Source: an uncultured Caulobacterales bacterium (GTDB lineage Bacteria > Pseudomonadota > Alphaproteobacteria > Caulobacterales > Caulobacteraceae). Taken from it: a stretch of 35,522 nt of DNA. Below, piece by piece: positions 1 to 8,192 of this stretch (positions are counted from its first letter, which is position 1; every line of letters starts with the position of its first letter). The position numbers and the translations under genes are program-made. The DNA lies in NCBI GenBank assembly GCA_903903715.1, contig CAIUZX010000408.1, positions 1-35,522 on the forward strand. The letters are read 5' to 3'. Below the pieces are notes generated by a model that searched no databases, was not told the DNA's origin, and worked only from the letters and a program-made list of their open reading frames with translations.

Positions 1-50
1 ATCTGTCAACTACGCGCGCGCCCGAAATGGAAATGCTCAGGAAACGGGGT

Positions 51-602
51 ATGGCGGGACGACGACCGAAGACGTCAGCAGAACGAAAGGCCACCGGAGG
101 GGGCGGCCACCGTCCCCTCCCGAACGATCCCCAGCCAGAGGCAGGCTGGCCAGACATGCCCGCCGATCTGGGCGCGATCGCGAGGCGCCAGTTCCGCCGG
201 CTCGGCGAGCTGATGGACGCCGAGGGCCGGCTCACAAAGTCGGATGGGCCCGGCCTCGAGGGCGGGGCCCGCTTCTACGAGATGTGGATTCTCGCGGGCC
301 GGCGCGCGCGGAGTGCCTCATCCCCGAGGAACCTGAAGAAGCGCGCCTCGGTCCCGGGCGAGGACGGGACGACCAGGGTTGACATGGAGCTGCTCGTCAA
401 CCTACTCGACGACGCGCGGGCGGCGCGCACCGAGGAGCGCATGGTGGGCGACGCGTACCGGAAGTGGCTGAACGATAACTGCATCCCCGCGGGCACACGG
501 GCCCGGGCCAAGGTTCCCAAGGATGACGCCGACAAGTCGACCACGCTCTCGGATCTCCAAAAGAAAGCCGCGGCGCTTCGCCGGCCGATCGCCGTCTCGT
601 AG
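51..602 (+). CDS. terS: Terminase small subunit, P27-like
   Basis: This is probably the DNA-recognition subunit of the packaging motor, which binds phage DNA and hands it to TerL. The N-terminus MAGRRPKTSAERKATGG resembles the basic opening of P27-family small terminases, and the 183-residue length fits. The gene lies directly before terL and overlaps its start by 80 bp. I chose the ATG at 51 over the in-frame ATGs at 27 and 33 because AGGAAA lies just upstream and family members begin with MAGR/MGRK. The middle is rich in Asp, Glu and Arg and mostly helical in character. The family assignment rests on the N-terminus and gene order, so it is good but not absolute. Confidence 0.8.
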   Translation: MAGRRPKTSAERKATGGGGHRPLPNDPQPEAGWPDMPADLGAIARRQFRRLGELMDAEGRLTKSDGPGLEGGARFYEMWILAGRRARSASSPRNLKKRASVPGEDGTTRVDMELLVNLLDDARAARTEERMVGDAYRKWLNDNCIPAGTRARAKVPKDDADKSTTLSDLQKKAAALRRPIAVS

Positions 603-2400
603 GTTCACCCACCGGACGGACACCTACGCGTATGACGTGCGGGACGGCCTCATTGTGGCGGGCCCGCTCGTGCGCCTGGCGTGCGCACGGCACCTCACGA
701 TGCGCACACTCGCGGGGCGGAAGGCGGGACACCCGGAGGGCTACTGGTTCGACGAGGCCGCGGCCGATACCGTCTTTTCGTTCTTTGAACAGATTCTGGT
801 GCTTTCGGACACCGCCGACGACGAGGGGCGTAAGCAGCCGTTTCTGCTGCGGCCCTACCAGGCGTTCATCGTGGGGAATCTGTTCGGCTGGAAGAAGCGC
901 GACGGCTGCCGGCTGTACCGAGACGCCTACCTCGAGATCGGGAAGGGGTCCGGCAAGACCCCACTGGCCGCGGGCATCGGCCTCTACGGCCTGGTGATGG
1001 ATGGGGAGCTGGCGCCGTATATCGTGAGCGCCGCCAACACCCAGAAGCAGGCCCGGTTCCTGTGGCTGGATGCCCAAGGCATGGTGGAGGCCTCCCCCAA
1101 CCTGAAGCCGCCGATCGTGGACATCAACGCGAATAGCCTGGTCTACGCGCCCGCGCGCGGGCTCTTCGAACCGATCTCGGCCGAGAAGCGCGGCCTGGAC
1201 GGTCCGCGGCCGCACATGGGGCTGATGGACGAGGTCCACGAGCACATCACCTCCGAGGTGGTCGGGAAGATCCGCCAGGGGGCCAAGCGCCGCCGGCAGC
1301 CGCTGTTCATCGAGATCACGAACAGCGGGTTCGACCGGACGTCGATCTGCTGGGCTCACCACGAGCACTCGCGTCAGGTCTTGCAGGGGATTGATCGGGA
1401 CGATGCCTGGTTCGCGTACGTCTGCGCGCTCGACAAAGACGACGACCCGTTGACGGATGCCGCGTGCTGGCCGAAAGCCAACCCCGGCCTGCCGGTACTC
1501 CCGACACTGGAGTACATCGAGCGGGCGGTGGCGCAGGCGAAGAGCATCCCCGCTGACGCCAACCTGATTCTCCGGCTCAACTTCTGCGTGTGGACGCAGT
1601 CGATCTCGCGGTACTTCGACCCGATCGCGTGGGCCGCGTGCGCCGTGGCGGTGCCGGACCACGAGCTCGTCGGCGCCCCCTGTTACGCGGGGTTCGACAG
1701 CGGGCAGACGGATGACTTCTCGGCTTTCGCGCGGATCTGGGCGCTGCCTGACGGCCGGGTGGTCGCTCGGATGCGCTACTGGCTCCCCGAGGCGGCGCTC
1801 GAGACGTTCCGCGATCGCCCCTATGACGTCTGGCGGCGGGCGGGGCGCCTCGAGGTGACGGACGGCAACGTCATCTATTACGACCGCATCGAGGACGCCC
1901 TGGTGGCCGACTGCCGCGCGTCGGGTGTGCGGGCCTTCCACTATGACAAGGCGTTCGTCGGCCAGCTCGGGCAGCACCTCAAGGACAACTACGGCCTGCC
2001 GACGGTCGATCAGCCGCAAGGATACGCCCTCAATGAGGCGATCCATCGGCTGTCGGCCGATGTGGCGTCCGGGCGGCTCTGCGTGGGGAACGACCCTATA
2101 TTGGCCTGGATGGCGGACAACGCGGTCGTGCGCCAGGGCCGTCGCAAGGAGCTGCGGCTCGACAAGGACGCGTCCAAGGACAAGATCGATGGGGTGGTGG
2201 CGCTCGCGATGGCCTACATGGCGATGCTCCTGCAGACCGCCGAGTCATCCCCCCAGGTGTTCCTGCCACCCCGCCCGGGCCCCGCGGTCGAGCGCCCGCG
2301 ACAGGCTGAGCCGGCCCGCTCGAGGCAGAAGTGCAGCGTCTGCGGCTTGACCGATTGTTACCACCAGCCCGTGCCGCAGGGCGACCCGGAGGACCAATGA
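523..2400 (+). CDS. terL: Terminase large subunit (ATPase and nuclease)
   Basis: This is the packaging motor: an N-terminal ATPase pumps DNA into the prohead and a C-terminal RNase H-like nuclease cuts it. Walker A is GKGSGKT at residues 140-146, and Walker B is MGLMDE at 232-237 with the catalytic Glu. The nuclease domain opens with YAGFDSGQTDD (Asp392), and the late acidic motif KIDGVVALAMA carries Asp556. The 625-residue length is normal for a P27/HK97-type TerL. The only in-frame ATG is at 523, which overlaps terS by 80 bp. It is needed because the conserved stretch YDVRDGLIVAGPLVRLACARHL begins at about residue 37. The tail has a Cys pair (CSVCGLTDC) that might bind metal. The stop overlaps the next start. 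Confidence 0.96.
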   Translation: MTPTSRPRSRISKRKPRRFAGRSPSRRFTHRTDTYAYDVRDGLIVAGPLVRLACARHLTMRTLAGRKAGHPEGYWFDEAAADTVFSFFEQILVLSDTADDEGRKQPFLLRPYQAFIVGNLFGWKKRDGCRLYRDAYLEIGKGSGKTPLAAGIGLYGLVMDGELAPYIVSAANTQKQARFLWLDAQGMVEASPNLKPPIVDINANSLVYAPARGLFEPISAEKRGLDGPRPHMGLMDEVHEHITSEVVGKIRQGAKRRRQPLFIEITNSGFDRTSICWAHHEHSRQVLQGIDRDDAWFAYVCALDKDDDPLTDAACWPKANPGLPVLPTLEYIERAVAQAKSIPADANLILRLNFCVWTQSISRYFDPIAWAACAVAVPDHELVGAPCYAGFDSGQTDDFSAFARIWALPDGRVVARMRYWLPEAALETFRDRPYDVWRRAGRLEVTDGNVIYYDRIEDALVADCRASGVRAFHYDKAFVGQLGQHLKDNYGLPTVDQPQGYALNEAIHRLSADVASGRLCVGNDPILAWMADNAVVRQGRRKELRLDKDASKDKIDGVVALAMAYMAMLLQTAESSPQVFLPPRPGPAVERPRQAEPARSRQKCSVCGLTDCYHQPVPQGDPEDQ

Positions 2401-2639
2401 TGCGAATCGCGAATCTGGCCACCCACCCGTGCGTCGTGGTGTCCGTCGACGAGCTCGTCGAGTACTTCGGCGGCCACTACTCACCGACGCAGATTCGGAA
2501 ATACGTCCGCGAGGGACTGCTCGAGCGGCACGAGCCGCCGCGCTGTACGCGGAAGCTGTTGATCCTGACGCGCAGCGCACAGCGGGCGTTCGACGGTCGC
2601 GCACCTCGCGCACCTCGCGCACCTCGCGCACCTCGGTAA
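2397..2639 (+). CDS. Small winged-helix/MerR-like DNA-binding protein
   Basis: This 80-residue protein has a segment, VDELVEYFGGHYSPTQI followed by RKYVREGLLE, that resembles the helix-turn-helix and wing entry of MerR/excisionase-type domains. The ATG at 2397 overlaps the terL stop (ATGA); a second ATG at 2400 is also possible. The C-terminus is a perfect APR repeat encoded by four copies of a 9-bp unit. A DNA-binding role near the terminase is plausible, for example in packaging or late regulation, but is inferred only from the fold resemblance and position. Confidence 0.6.
   Translation: MMRIANLATHPCVVVSVDELVEYFGGHYSPTQIRKYVREGLLERHEPPRCTRKLLILTRSAQRAFDGRAPRAPRAPRAPR
2598..2633 (+). repeat. 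Four tandem copies of CGCGCACCT
   Basis: Four exact 9-bp units run head to tail and stop just before the TAA of the small wHTH gene, encoding Ala-Pro-Arg repeats. Because the unit length is a multiple of three, copy number can change without shifting the frame. It is probably a slippage-generated C-terminal extension. Confidence 0.9.
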
Positions 2640-2684
2640 CTACTGTTTGCCTCCCGCCGGCTCGTCTGCCACCGTGCCTCTGAC

Positions 2685-2822
2685 GTGGCCGACGCCTTCC
2701 TTTTCTCCGGCTTCGCCCTGATCGTGATCGGCGTGGCGCAGTGGTCCCTTCCGTCGGCCTGCGTCGTCGCCGGCCTGTGTCTCCTGGGCGCCAGTGCCCG
2801 GCTCACGCGGGGCGCCCGATGA
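2685..2822 (+). CDS. Micro membrane protein between terL and portal
   Basis: A GTG-initiated ORF of 45 residues runs to a TGA that overlaps the portal ATG (ATGA at 2819-2822). The product begins VADAFLFSGFALIVIGVAQW and continues with a second hydrophobic stretch, CVVAGLCLLGASARL. It would therefore be almost wholly membrane-embedded, with a basic C-terminus. No clear Shine-Dalgarno site is seen, so the start is uncertain. Small hydrophobic ORFs at this position occur in other siphophages, but I cannot assign a function. The overlap with portal and the absence of another candidate in this gap are the main support. Confidence 0.5.
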   Translation: MADAFLFSGFALIVIGVAQWSLPSACVVAGLCLLGASARLTRGAR

Positions 2823-4108
2823 CGAGCCTGGCCGGTCGCCTCTTCGGCGAGCGGAAAGGCGGCGTCTGGAGTGGCCCCCTCGGCACGCTGATCGGCGACT
2901 GGATCCGGGAAAGCGACACCGACGTGATGGCCGGGGCCTCCGACGAACAGGCGATGCGCGTCGCGGCGGTCTCCACCTGCGTCCGGTTGATCTCTCAGAC
3001 GGTGGCGTCGTTCCCGTTGCACATGTATGAGCGACTCGACGATGGCGGCCGGCGCCGCGTCCCACCCACCAACACGCTCGAGCAGCGATTGCAGCAGCCG
3101 AACCCGTGGCAAGGGCCGATGTCCTTCCGCGAGCAGCTGCAGGCGGGGGTGTTGCTTCGCGGCGCCGGCTTCGCCTGGATCAACTGGACGAAGGAGCTCG
3201 TGCCGGACGACACAGGACGCCGGGTGCTGGTCGATCGCGTCGTCGAGCTGATCCCGATTCACCCCGACCGGATGGAGGTCGAGCGGAAGCAGTGGAAGGA
3301 CCCGCCCCGCTACTTCGTCCGCACGGACGTGGGCGTGCGTCAGGAACTGCCAGCGGACGAGGTGTTCCACCTCCCCGGCCTGTCGTTTGATGGGGCACAT
3401 GGCCGTGGGGTTATCCAGGACGCGCGGGAGTCGATCGGCGTCGCGCTCGGCACCCAGCGGTACGCGCGGAAGTTCTGGCAGAACGACGCGACGCCGGGCG
3501 TCGTGCTGACGACCGACCAGGCCCTGACGCCCGAGCAGGCCGAGGAGATTCGGGAGCGGTTCGACGAGCAGCACACGCAGAACGCGCGGCGCACGGCGGT
3601 GCTCGGTAAGGGCGCCAAGATCGACCGCCTCACGCTGAGCGCCGAGGATAGCCAGTTTCTCGAGACGCGGAAGTTCCAGCGGGCGGAGATCGCGGGCTTG
3701 TTCCTGGTGCCTCCGCACATGATCGGCGACGTCGATCGGTCCACCTCGTGGGGCACGGGCATCGAGCAGCAGCAGATCGGTTTCCTCGTGTACACGATCC
3801 GCCCCTGGCTCATTCGCTGGGAACAGGCGATTCAGCGGTGCCTCATCAACCGGGCGGACCGCTACTACGCGGAGCACAACGTCGCGGCGCTCCTGCGCGG
3901 CGATATCCGGTCCCAGTCGGCCGCCTTCGCGACTGGCATCAACTGGGGCTGGTGGTCGCCGAATGACGTGCGTCGGATGCTGAACGAAAACCCCCGAGAA
4001 GGCGGGGACGCGTACCTGCAGCCGAGCAACATGACCGCCTCCGGCAGCAACCCTGCCGAGGAGGCACTCCGCGCCGAGGCGGCGCAAGCGGGAGGCGCCA
4101 GTGCGTGA
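2819..4108 (+). CDS. Portal protein, HK97 family
   Basis: This forms the dodecameric ring at one head vertex through which DNA enters and leaves and to which the neck attaches. The 429-residue product has the family pattern: an early helix with VAAVSTCVRLISQTVASFPL (about residues 45-65), then a clip/wing region with IPIHPDRMEVER. Next come the stem/crown signatures RYARKFWQNDATPGVVL and FLETRKFQRAEIAGLFLVPP. The start at 2819 is preferred over an upstream GTG at 2741, because the latter would run through the micro membrane gene and adds no family residues. It is followed with an 8-bp overlap by the prohead protease, the standard HK97 order. Confidence 0.95.
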   Translation: MTSLAGRLFGERKGGVWSGPLGTLIGDWIRESDTDVMAGASDEQAMRVAAVSTCVRLISQTVASFPLHMYERLDDGGRRRVPPTNTLEQRLQQPNPWQGPMSFREQLQAGVLLRGAGFAWINWTKELVPDDTGRRVLVDRVVELIPIHPDRMEVERKQWKDPPRYFVRTDVGVRQELPADEVFHLPGLSFDGAHGRGVIQDARESIGVALGTQRYARKFWQNDATPGVVLTTDQALTPEQAEEIRERFDEQHTQNARRTAVLGKGAKIDRLTLSAEDSQFLETRKFQRAEIAGLFLVPPHMIGDVDRSTSWGTGIEQQQIGFLVYTIRPWLIRWEQAIQRCLINRADRYYAEHNVAALLRGDIRSQSAAFATGINWGWWSPNDVRRMLNENPREGGDAYLQPSNMTASGSNPAEEALRAEAAQAGGASA

Positions 4109-4805
4109 CCGACGGATCTGTCGATTCGAAGCGAAGTTCACCGACGGCGTCGATGCCGCGACCGAGGCCGGCCAGTTCGAAGGCTACGGCGCGATCTTCG
4201 GCAACGTGGACGCGTACGGCGACCTGATCCTCAAGGGCGCGTTCAAGCAGACGCTCCGCGCGTGGAAGTCGCTGAAGAAGCTCCCCCCGATGCTCCTGCA
4301 GCACGCCGGCGGCTGGTTCGGCGGGGCCGACGACTTCGTTCCGGTGGGCGTCTGGGACGAAATGATCGAGGACGAGAAGGGCCTGTTCGCCAAAGGGCAC
4401 CTCCTCGCGATGGCCACCGATCGCGGGCAGCAGGTCTACGAAGCCATGAAGGCCGGCTCGCTCGACGGGCTCTCGATCGGCTACCGCGCGAAGGAGTTCG
4501 TGCTCGGCACCAAGCCCACGGAGCCCCCGCGCACGCTGAAGCAGGTCGAGCTCGTCGAGGTGAGCATCGTGACCTTCCCGGCGAACGAAGCGGCCGTGGT
4601 AGACGCCGTGAAGGCGGGCGGGGGACTGACCGAACGAGAGTTCGAGCGATTCCTGCGGGACGCAGGGTTCTCTCGGGACGAGGCCAAAACCATTGTTGCC
4701 GAGGGCTATCGCGCGCTGAAGCGGGATGTGGACGAGCGCGGCGCCACGGCGGACATCGTCGCGAGCCTCAAGGCGCTCACCGAGCGCGTTGCGGCCGCGT
4801 GCTAA
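4101..4805 (+). CDS. Prohead maturation protease, HK97 family
   Basis: This serine protease is packaged in the prohead and trims the N-terminal scaffold domain of the capsid protein. Family landmarks are the opening strand FEGYGAIFGNVDAYGD (residues 27-41) and the catalytic His in MLLQHAGG (His68). The Ser motif is DGLSIGYRA (Ser125), and the acidic strand is VELVEVSIVTFPAN (Glu150/Glu152). The length of 234 residues includes a roughly 70-residue C-terminal helical tail. Translation begins at GTG 4101, inside the end of the portal gene. It lies directly before the capsid gene, whose N-terminus is its expected substrate. Confidence 0.93.
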   Translation: MRDRRICRFEAKFTDGVDAATEAGQFEGYGAIFGNVDAYGDLILKGAFKQTLRAWKSLKKLPPMLLQHAGGWFGGADDFVPVGVWDEMIEDEKGLFAKGHLLAMATDRGQQVYEAMKAGSLDGLSIGYRAKEFVLGTKPTEPPRTLKQVELVEVSIVTFPANEAAVVDAVKAGGGLTEREFERFLRDAGFSRDEAKTIVAEGYRALKRDVDERGATADIVASLKALTERVAAAC

Positions 4806-4817
4806 GGAGAATGACCG

Positions 4818-6053
4818 ATGGAACCGCAGGACGTGAAGACCGCGATCGACGCGCTCAACCGCGCGTTCGAAGAGTTCAAGCAGACCAACGATCAGCGGAT
4901 CAAACAGCTCGAGACGCGCGGGGTCGCGGACCCGCTCCTCGACGCCAAGATCGAGAAGCTGAACAAGGCCCTCGACTCCGGTCAGGAGGCGCTCTCGACG
5001 CACTTCCAGGAACTCGAGGCCAAGGTGAACCGTCTCGGCGCACCCGGCCAGAAGACTGACGGGTTGACGGCCGAGCAGCGGGAGTACAAGACCGCGTTCC
5101 AGACCTACCTCCGCAAGGGCCAGGACGCCGGCCTGGCGGCGCTGCAGGCCAAGGCCATGAGCGTCGGGTCCGACGCGGCGGGTGGCTACGTCGTGACGCC
5201 GGACACCACCGGGCGGATCATCACGCGCATCTTCGAGACCTCGCCCATCCGGCAGATCGCCTCGGCGCAGACCGTGGGCACGGACGCGCTCGAGGGGCTG
5301 CTCGACCTGGACGAGCTCGACTTCGCGCTGGTCGCCGAGAAGGGCACGCGCTCGGAGACGACCGCCACGCCCGGCTTCAAGAAATGGCGGATCCCGGTCC
5401 ACGAGATCACCGTGCAGCCGGGCACGACCCAGCAGCTCCTCGACGACGCGAACATCGACGTCGAGGTGTGGCTGCAGAAGAAGATCGCCGACAAGTGCGG
5501 CCGCAAGGAGGCGTACTACTTCGTCAATGGCACCGGTGCCGGCCAGCCGAAGGGCTTCGCCACTTACGCGACGGCCGCCACAGCCGATGCGACCCGCGCC
5601 TGGGGCACCCTCGAACACGTCGCATCGGGCACGTCCGGCACGTTCGGCACCGACCCGAACGGCATGGACAAGCTGATCGACCTGGTTGCCGCGCTCAATC
5701 CGGTGTACCTGCCGCGCGCCCGCTTCGCCTTCCGCCGCTCCATCCAGGCGGAGATCCGGAAGATGAAGGCGAACAGCATGTACATCTGGCTGCCGACGAC
5801 CAGCGAGAAGCCGCAGCCCACGTTGCTCGGCTACCCGGTGACCCTGGCGGAGGATATGCCGGCGAAGGCGGCGAACGCCCTCGCGGTCGCCTTCGGCGAC
5901 TTCGAGGCGGGCTACCAGATCGTCGACCGCCAGGGGATCCGCACGCTCCGGGACCCCTTCACGGCGAAGCCGTTCGTGTTGTTCTACACCACGTACCGCG
6001 TGGGCGGCGACGTGGTCGACTTCAACGCGATCAAGTTCCTGAAGCTCGCGTAG
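4818..6053 (+). CDS. Major capsid protein, HK97 fold
   Basis: The main shell subunit is 411 residues long. Residues 1 to about 110 are charged and coiled-coil-like (QTNDQRIKQLETRG, LDAKIEKLNKAL), matching a built-in scaffolding delta domain. Residues from about 113 (AMSVGSDAAGGYVVTPD) open the HK97-fold core with its typical conserved Gly-Gly-Tyr-Val-Val-Pro motif. I infer protease cleavage near Lys112, by analogy with HK97. Further family motifs are ETSPIRQIASAQTVG and a late NPVYLPRARFAFRRS. A good ribosome site (AAGGAGAATGACC) precedes ATG 4818. I did not establish whether the cross-linking Lys/Asn pair of HK97 is present. Confidence 0.95.
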   Translation: MEPQDVKTAIDALNRAFEEFKQTNDQRIKQLETRGVADPLLDAKIEKLNKALDSGQEALSTHFQELEAKVNRLGAPGQKTDGLTAEQREYKTAFQTYLRKGQDAGLAALQAKAMSVGSDAAGGYVVTPDTTGRIITRIFETSPIRQIASAQTVGTDALEGLLDLDELDFALVAEKGTRSETTATPGFKKWRIPVHEITVQPGTTQQLLDDANIDVEVWLQKKIADKCGRKEAYYFVNGTGAGQPKGFATYATAATADATRAWGTLEHVASGTSGTFGTDPNGMDKLIDLVAALNPVYLPRARFAFRRSIQAEIRKMKANSMYIWLPTTSEKPQPTLLGYPVTLAEDMPAKAANALAVAFGDFEAGYQIVDRQGIRTLRDPFTAKPFVLFYTTYRVGGDVVDFNAIKFLKLA

Positions 6054-6139
6054 CGACCTGACGGGCCCGCCGGTGGGCGCGGGTCAATTCCGATCCGCGC
6101 TCATCCGCCGGGCGAGCCAGGCCCCAAGGGAGAGAGACC

Positions 6140-6577
6140 ATGAAGCGTTCTGCCCCGTACCTCGTGCCGGTGACGGTGATCACGCCACTCGTGATCGCCG
6201 CTGACACCACGCCGGCCGCGATCGATCTCGTCACCTTCGACGCCGCGCAGCTCATGCTCTACGTGGGGATCGGCGGCATCACCTTCGACGGGTCGAACAA
6301 GATCGAGTTCAAGCTGACCCACTCGGACGACGACTCGTCCTATAGCGACATCGCGGCCAAGGACGTCGTCCTCGGCAGCAACTGCGACGCCGCGGTCGGG
6401 ACCGGCGGCATCGTCTACTCGCTCGTGGCGGCGCACGCGGCCGCGACGATCACGACGCTCAGCTACGTCGGCGGCAAGCGGTACCTGAAGTTGCTGGCCG
6501 ACTTCACCGGCACGCACGGCACCGGCACGATGATCGCCGCGTTCATCAACAAGGCCTACGCCCACGTGCAGGCCTAG
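6140..6577 (+). CDS. Putative capsid decoration or head-associated protein
   Basis: This 145-residue protein is beta-rich and low in charge, with the pattern VTVITPLVIAADTTPAAIDL, then YSDIAAKDVVLG and GKRYLKLLADFTGTH. It lies between capsid and neck genes, where siphophages often carry a decoration or head-fibre protein. ATG 6140 has a strong GGGAGAGAG site upstream. Its own well-spaced ribosome site and the following strong hairpin suggest high expression, as expected for a structural protein. I recognise no catalytic motif. The decoration role is inferred from position and composition. Confidence 0.6.
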   Translation: MKRSAPYLVPVTVITPLVIAADTTPAAIDLVTFDAAQLMLYVGIGGITFDGSNKIEFKLTHSDDDSSYSDIAAKDVVLGSNCDAAVGTGGIVYSLVAAHAAATITTLSYVGGKRYLKLLADFTGTHGTGTMIAAFINKAYAHVQA

Positions 6578-6582
6578 AGCCA

Positions 6583-6625
6583 GGAGGGCGGGGCGCACCG
6601 GTGCGCGGACCGGCGCCCCGCCTCC
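6583..6625 (+). terminator. Strong GC hairpin after the head genes
   Basis: The left arm GGAGGGCGGGGCGC (6583-6596) pairs with the right arm GCGCCCCGCCTCC (6613-6625), leaving one bulged G. The intervening segment can itself pair (ACCGG/CCGGT-type bases). No T-run follows, so this is either a Rho-type or processing element, or an mRNA-stabilising 3' stem for the capsid transcript. It lies wholly between two genes. Confidence 0.6.
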
Positions 6626-6631
6626 AGCCCG

Positions 6632-7204
6632 ATGCTACGGCCAAAGCTCGTCGCTCCACCGCTCGAGTCGCCCGTCTCCCTTGATGACGTGGCGCTCTAC
6701 GCCCATTTGACAACTACGGCGGAGCGCCAACGGCTGCAGATGGTGCTGGCGCCCGCGTGGGCGGCGGTGGAGGTGTGGAGCGGGCGGCGGCTGATTACGC
6801 AGACCTGGGACCTGCCGCTCGTCCGGTTCCCGTCGTCGGAGTGCATCCGCTTGTGGTGGGGACCGGTGCAGTCGGTGACGACCGTGACGTACCTCGACGC
6901 TGCGGGGACCAGCCAGGTGCTCGATCCGGCGACGTACCTCCTGGACACCTACTCGGTGCCGGGGCGGATTCTCCTGGCGCCCGGATGGATCTGGCCTGTG
7001 ACGCAGGCCCAACATCCGATGGCCGTGACGATCCGGTACGTCCTCGGCTATGGACTCGCGGCGGCTGAGGTCCCCGATCCGCTGCGGCTGTTAATCGGCG
7101 CGGTGGCGGACCACTTCTACAACAACGGCTTGCAGACGCCGGTGCCGTGGGACAGTCTCGGCGCTCTCGCGCCGGGCTACGGCCCGGCCCTGGGGATCGC
7201 ATGA
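6632..7204 (+). CDS. Head-tail connector, phiE125 gp8/gp6-like
   Basis: This is a neck adaptor that docks under the portal. The 190-residue product has an N-terminal helical part (VSLDDVALYAHLTTTAERQ, with AWAAVEVWSGRRLITQTWDL at about residues 45-65). This is the usual signature of the phiE125 gp8 / gp6-like connector family. A beta-rich stretch follows (CIRLWWGPVQSVTTVTYLDA), then the late YVLGYG...VPDPLRLLIGAVADHFYNN. The stop overlaps the next ATG. Position directly after the capsid block agrees. Confidence 0.88.
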   Translation: MLRPKLVAPPLESPVSLDDVALYAHLTTTAERQRLQMVLAPAWAAVEVWSGRRLITQTWDLPLVRFPSSECIRLWWGPVQSVTTVTYLDAAGTSQVLDPATYLLDTYSVPGRILLAPGWIWPVTQAQHPMAVTIRYVLGYGLAAAEVPDPLRLLIGAVADHFYNNGLQTPVPWDSLGALAPGYGPALGIA

Positions 7205-7536
7205 GTCCCCGTATCTATAGCAGCGCCGACCTGGACACCGAGGTCGTGCTCGAGTGCGACATCGAGACGGCCGACGGCGCCGGCGGCACGGTGAAGACGG
7301 CCATCGACGTGGACACCGTGTGGATCAAGCTCGAGGCCGTCAGCGGGCGCGAGCAACTCCGGGGCGGGATGGTCGAAACGGCGGACCTCTACCGGGCCCG
7401 CATGCGGTACCGCACGGACGTGCTGCCGACCTGGCGGCTGCGGCGCCTGAGCGACGGCAAGGTCTTCGACGTGACGTGTCGGCCGCGCGAGATCGAGCGC
7501 GGACGGTGGCAGGAAGTCGATCTGGCAGGACACTGA
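7201..7536 (+). CDS. Head closure / head-tail joining protein, SPP1 gp16-like
   Basis: This 111-residue beta-barrel protein probably seals the neck after packaging. The pattern TVWIKLEAVSGREQLRGG, followed by YRARMRYRTDVLPTWRLRR and VFDVTCRPREIERGRWQEVDL, is typical of the phage head-tail joining family. In that family a conserved Arg-Tyr-Arg strand precedes a final Glu/Arg-rich strand. The start at 7201 overlaps the previous stop (ATGA), so an upstream in-frame ATG at 7147 is not needed. The stop overlaps the next start (TGATG). Confidence 0.85.
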   Translation: MSPRIYSSADLDTEVVLECDIETADGAGGTVKTAIDVDTVWIKLEAVSGREQLRGGMVETADLYRARMRYRTDVLPTWRLRRLSDGKVFDVTCRPREIERGRWQEVDLAGH

Positions 7537-8192
7537 TGGCCCCGCTCACCCCGCAGCAGTTCGTGAAGCTCTACGGCCTGACCGAGGCGGCCCGGCAGAT
7601 GAAGGCGCTCCCGCGCCTGGCGCTCGACGCCTTCGGGGACGCCGCGTATCTAACCGCGCAGCTGGTCGCGTCGCGCGCGGCAGGGAAGGCCCCGAAGCGG
7701 AAGACGCCGCTCGGCGGTTACACGGGCGGCGCGCTGCGCCAGCACATCGCGGCCTCGCAGAACAAAACGACGGGCGAGGCCCAGGTCGGGATCCACACAG
7801 GGCTGCTGGTCGTGCGGTCGTCCGGGCGGACCACCGCCGTCACGCAGACGCGCACCCGGCAACGATCGAGACTGGTCCTCAAGGGCAAGCGCGCGGGCAC
7901 GTACGTGAAGACCAGCTACAAGATGCTCCTGCGGCGCGATGAGCGCGCGCGGGTCCGCCGCGCCGGGAGCCTCATCATCCAGCCGACGAAGTACGGCCAC
8001 TTCTCTGAGTTCGGCAAGGGCGGGCGATCCGGCGCCGGCGTCGCGACGCCCTGGCTCCAGCCGACGGTCGAGCAGTCGCAGGACTTCTTCCTTGTGAAGA
8101 TGCGGGCCGCGGCCGCGGCGTCCGAACTGGCGCTCGCGCGGATGGGCGTGGGCGCGGCCGTCAGTGGCGTGCTCAGCGGGGGGCCCCGATGA
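7536..8192 (+). CDS. HK97 gp10-like tail completion protein
   Basis: This 218-residue protein sits in the standard gp10 slot between head closure and tail terminator. Family features are the N-terminal helix (LTEAARQMKALPRLALDAFGD), a basic middle (RAAGKAPKRKTPLGGYTGGALR) and a late YGHFSEFGKGGRSGAGVATPWLQPTVE. The latter matches the conserved 'Y..E.G....A.P.L.P' signature. It probably joins the preassembled tail to the head. The insert ALRQH to RRDERARVRRAGSL is longer and more basic than in most members. The start ATG 7536 overlaps the upstream TGA. Confidence 0.82.
   Translation: MAPLTPQQFVKLYGLTEAARQMKALPRLALDAFGDAAYLTAQLVASRAAGKAPKRKTPLGGYTGGALRQHIAASQNKTTGEAQVGIHTGLLVVRSSGRTTAVTQTRTRQRSRLVLKGKRAGTYVKTSYKMLLRRDERARVRRAGSLIIQPTKYGHFSEFGKGGRSGAGVATPWLQPTVEQSQDFFLVKMRAAAAASELALARMGVGAAVSGVLSGGPR

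Noticed and set aside
397..2046. Long - strand ORF opposite terL (549 codons)
   Set aside because: It is antisense to a certain gene. In GC-rich DNA the complementary frame often lacks stops, and its product is Arg/Pro/Val-rich without any domain.
3939..5618. Long - strand ORF opposite protease and capsid
   Set aside because: Antisense shadow; composition is Arg/Leu/Val-rich and it overlaps two firmly identified genes.
6054..6139. Terminator after the capsid gene
   Set aside because: The GC-rich repeats there (GGGCCCGCC and GGTGGGCGCGGG) pair poorly, with several mismatches, and no T-run follows.
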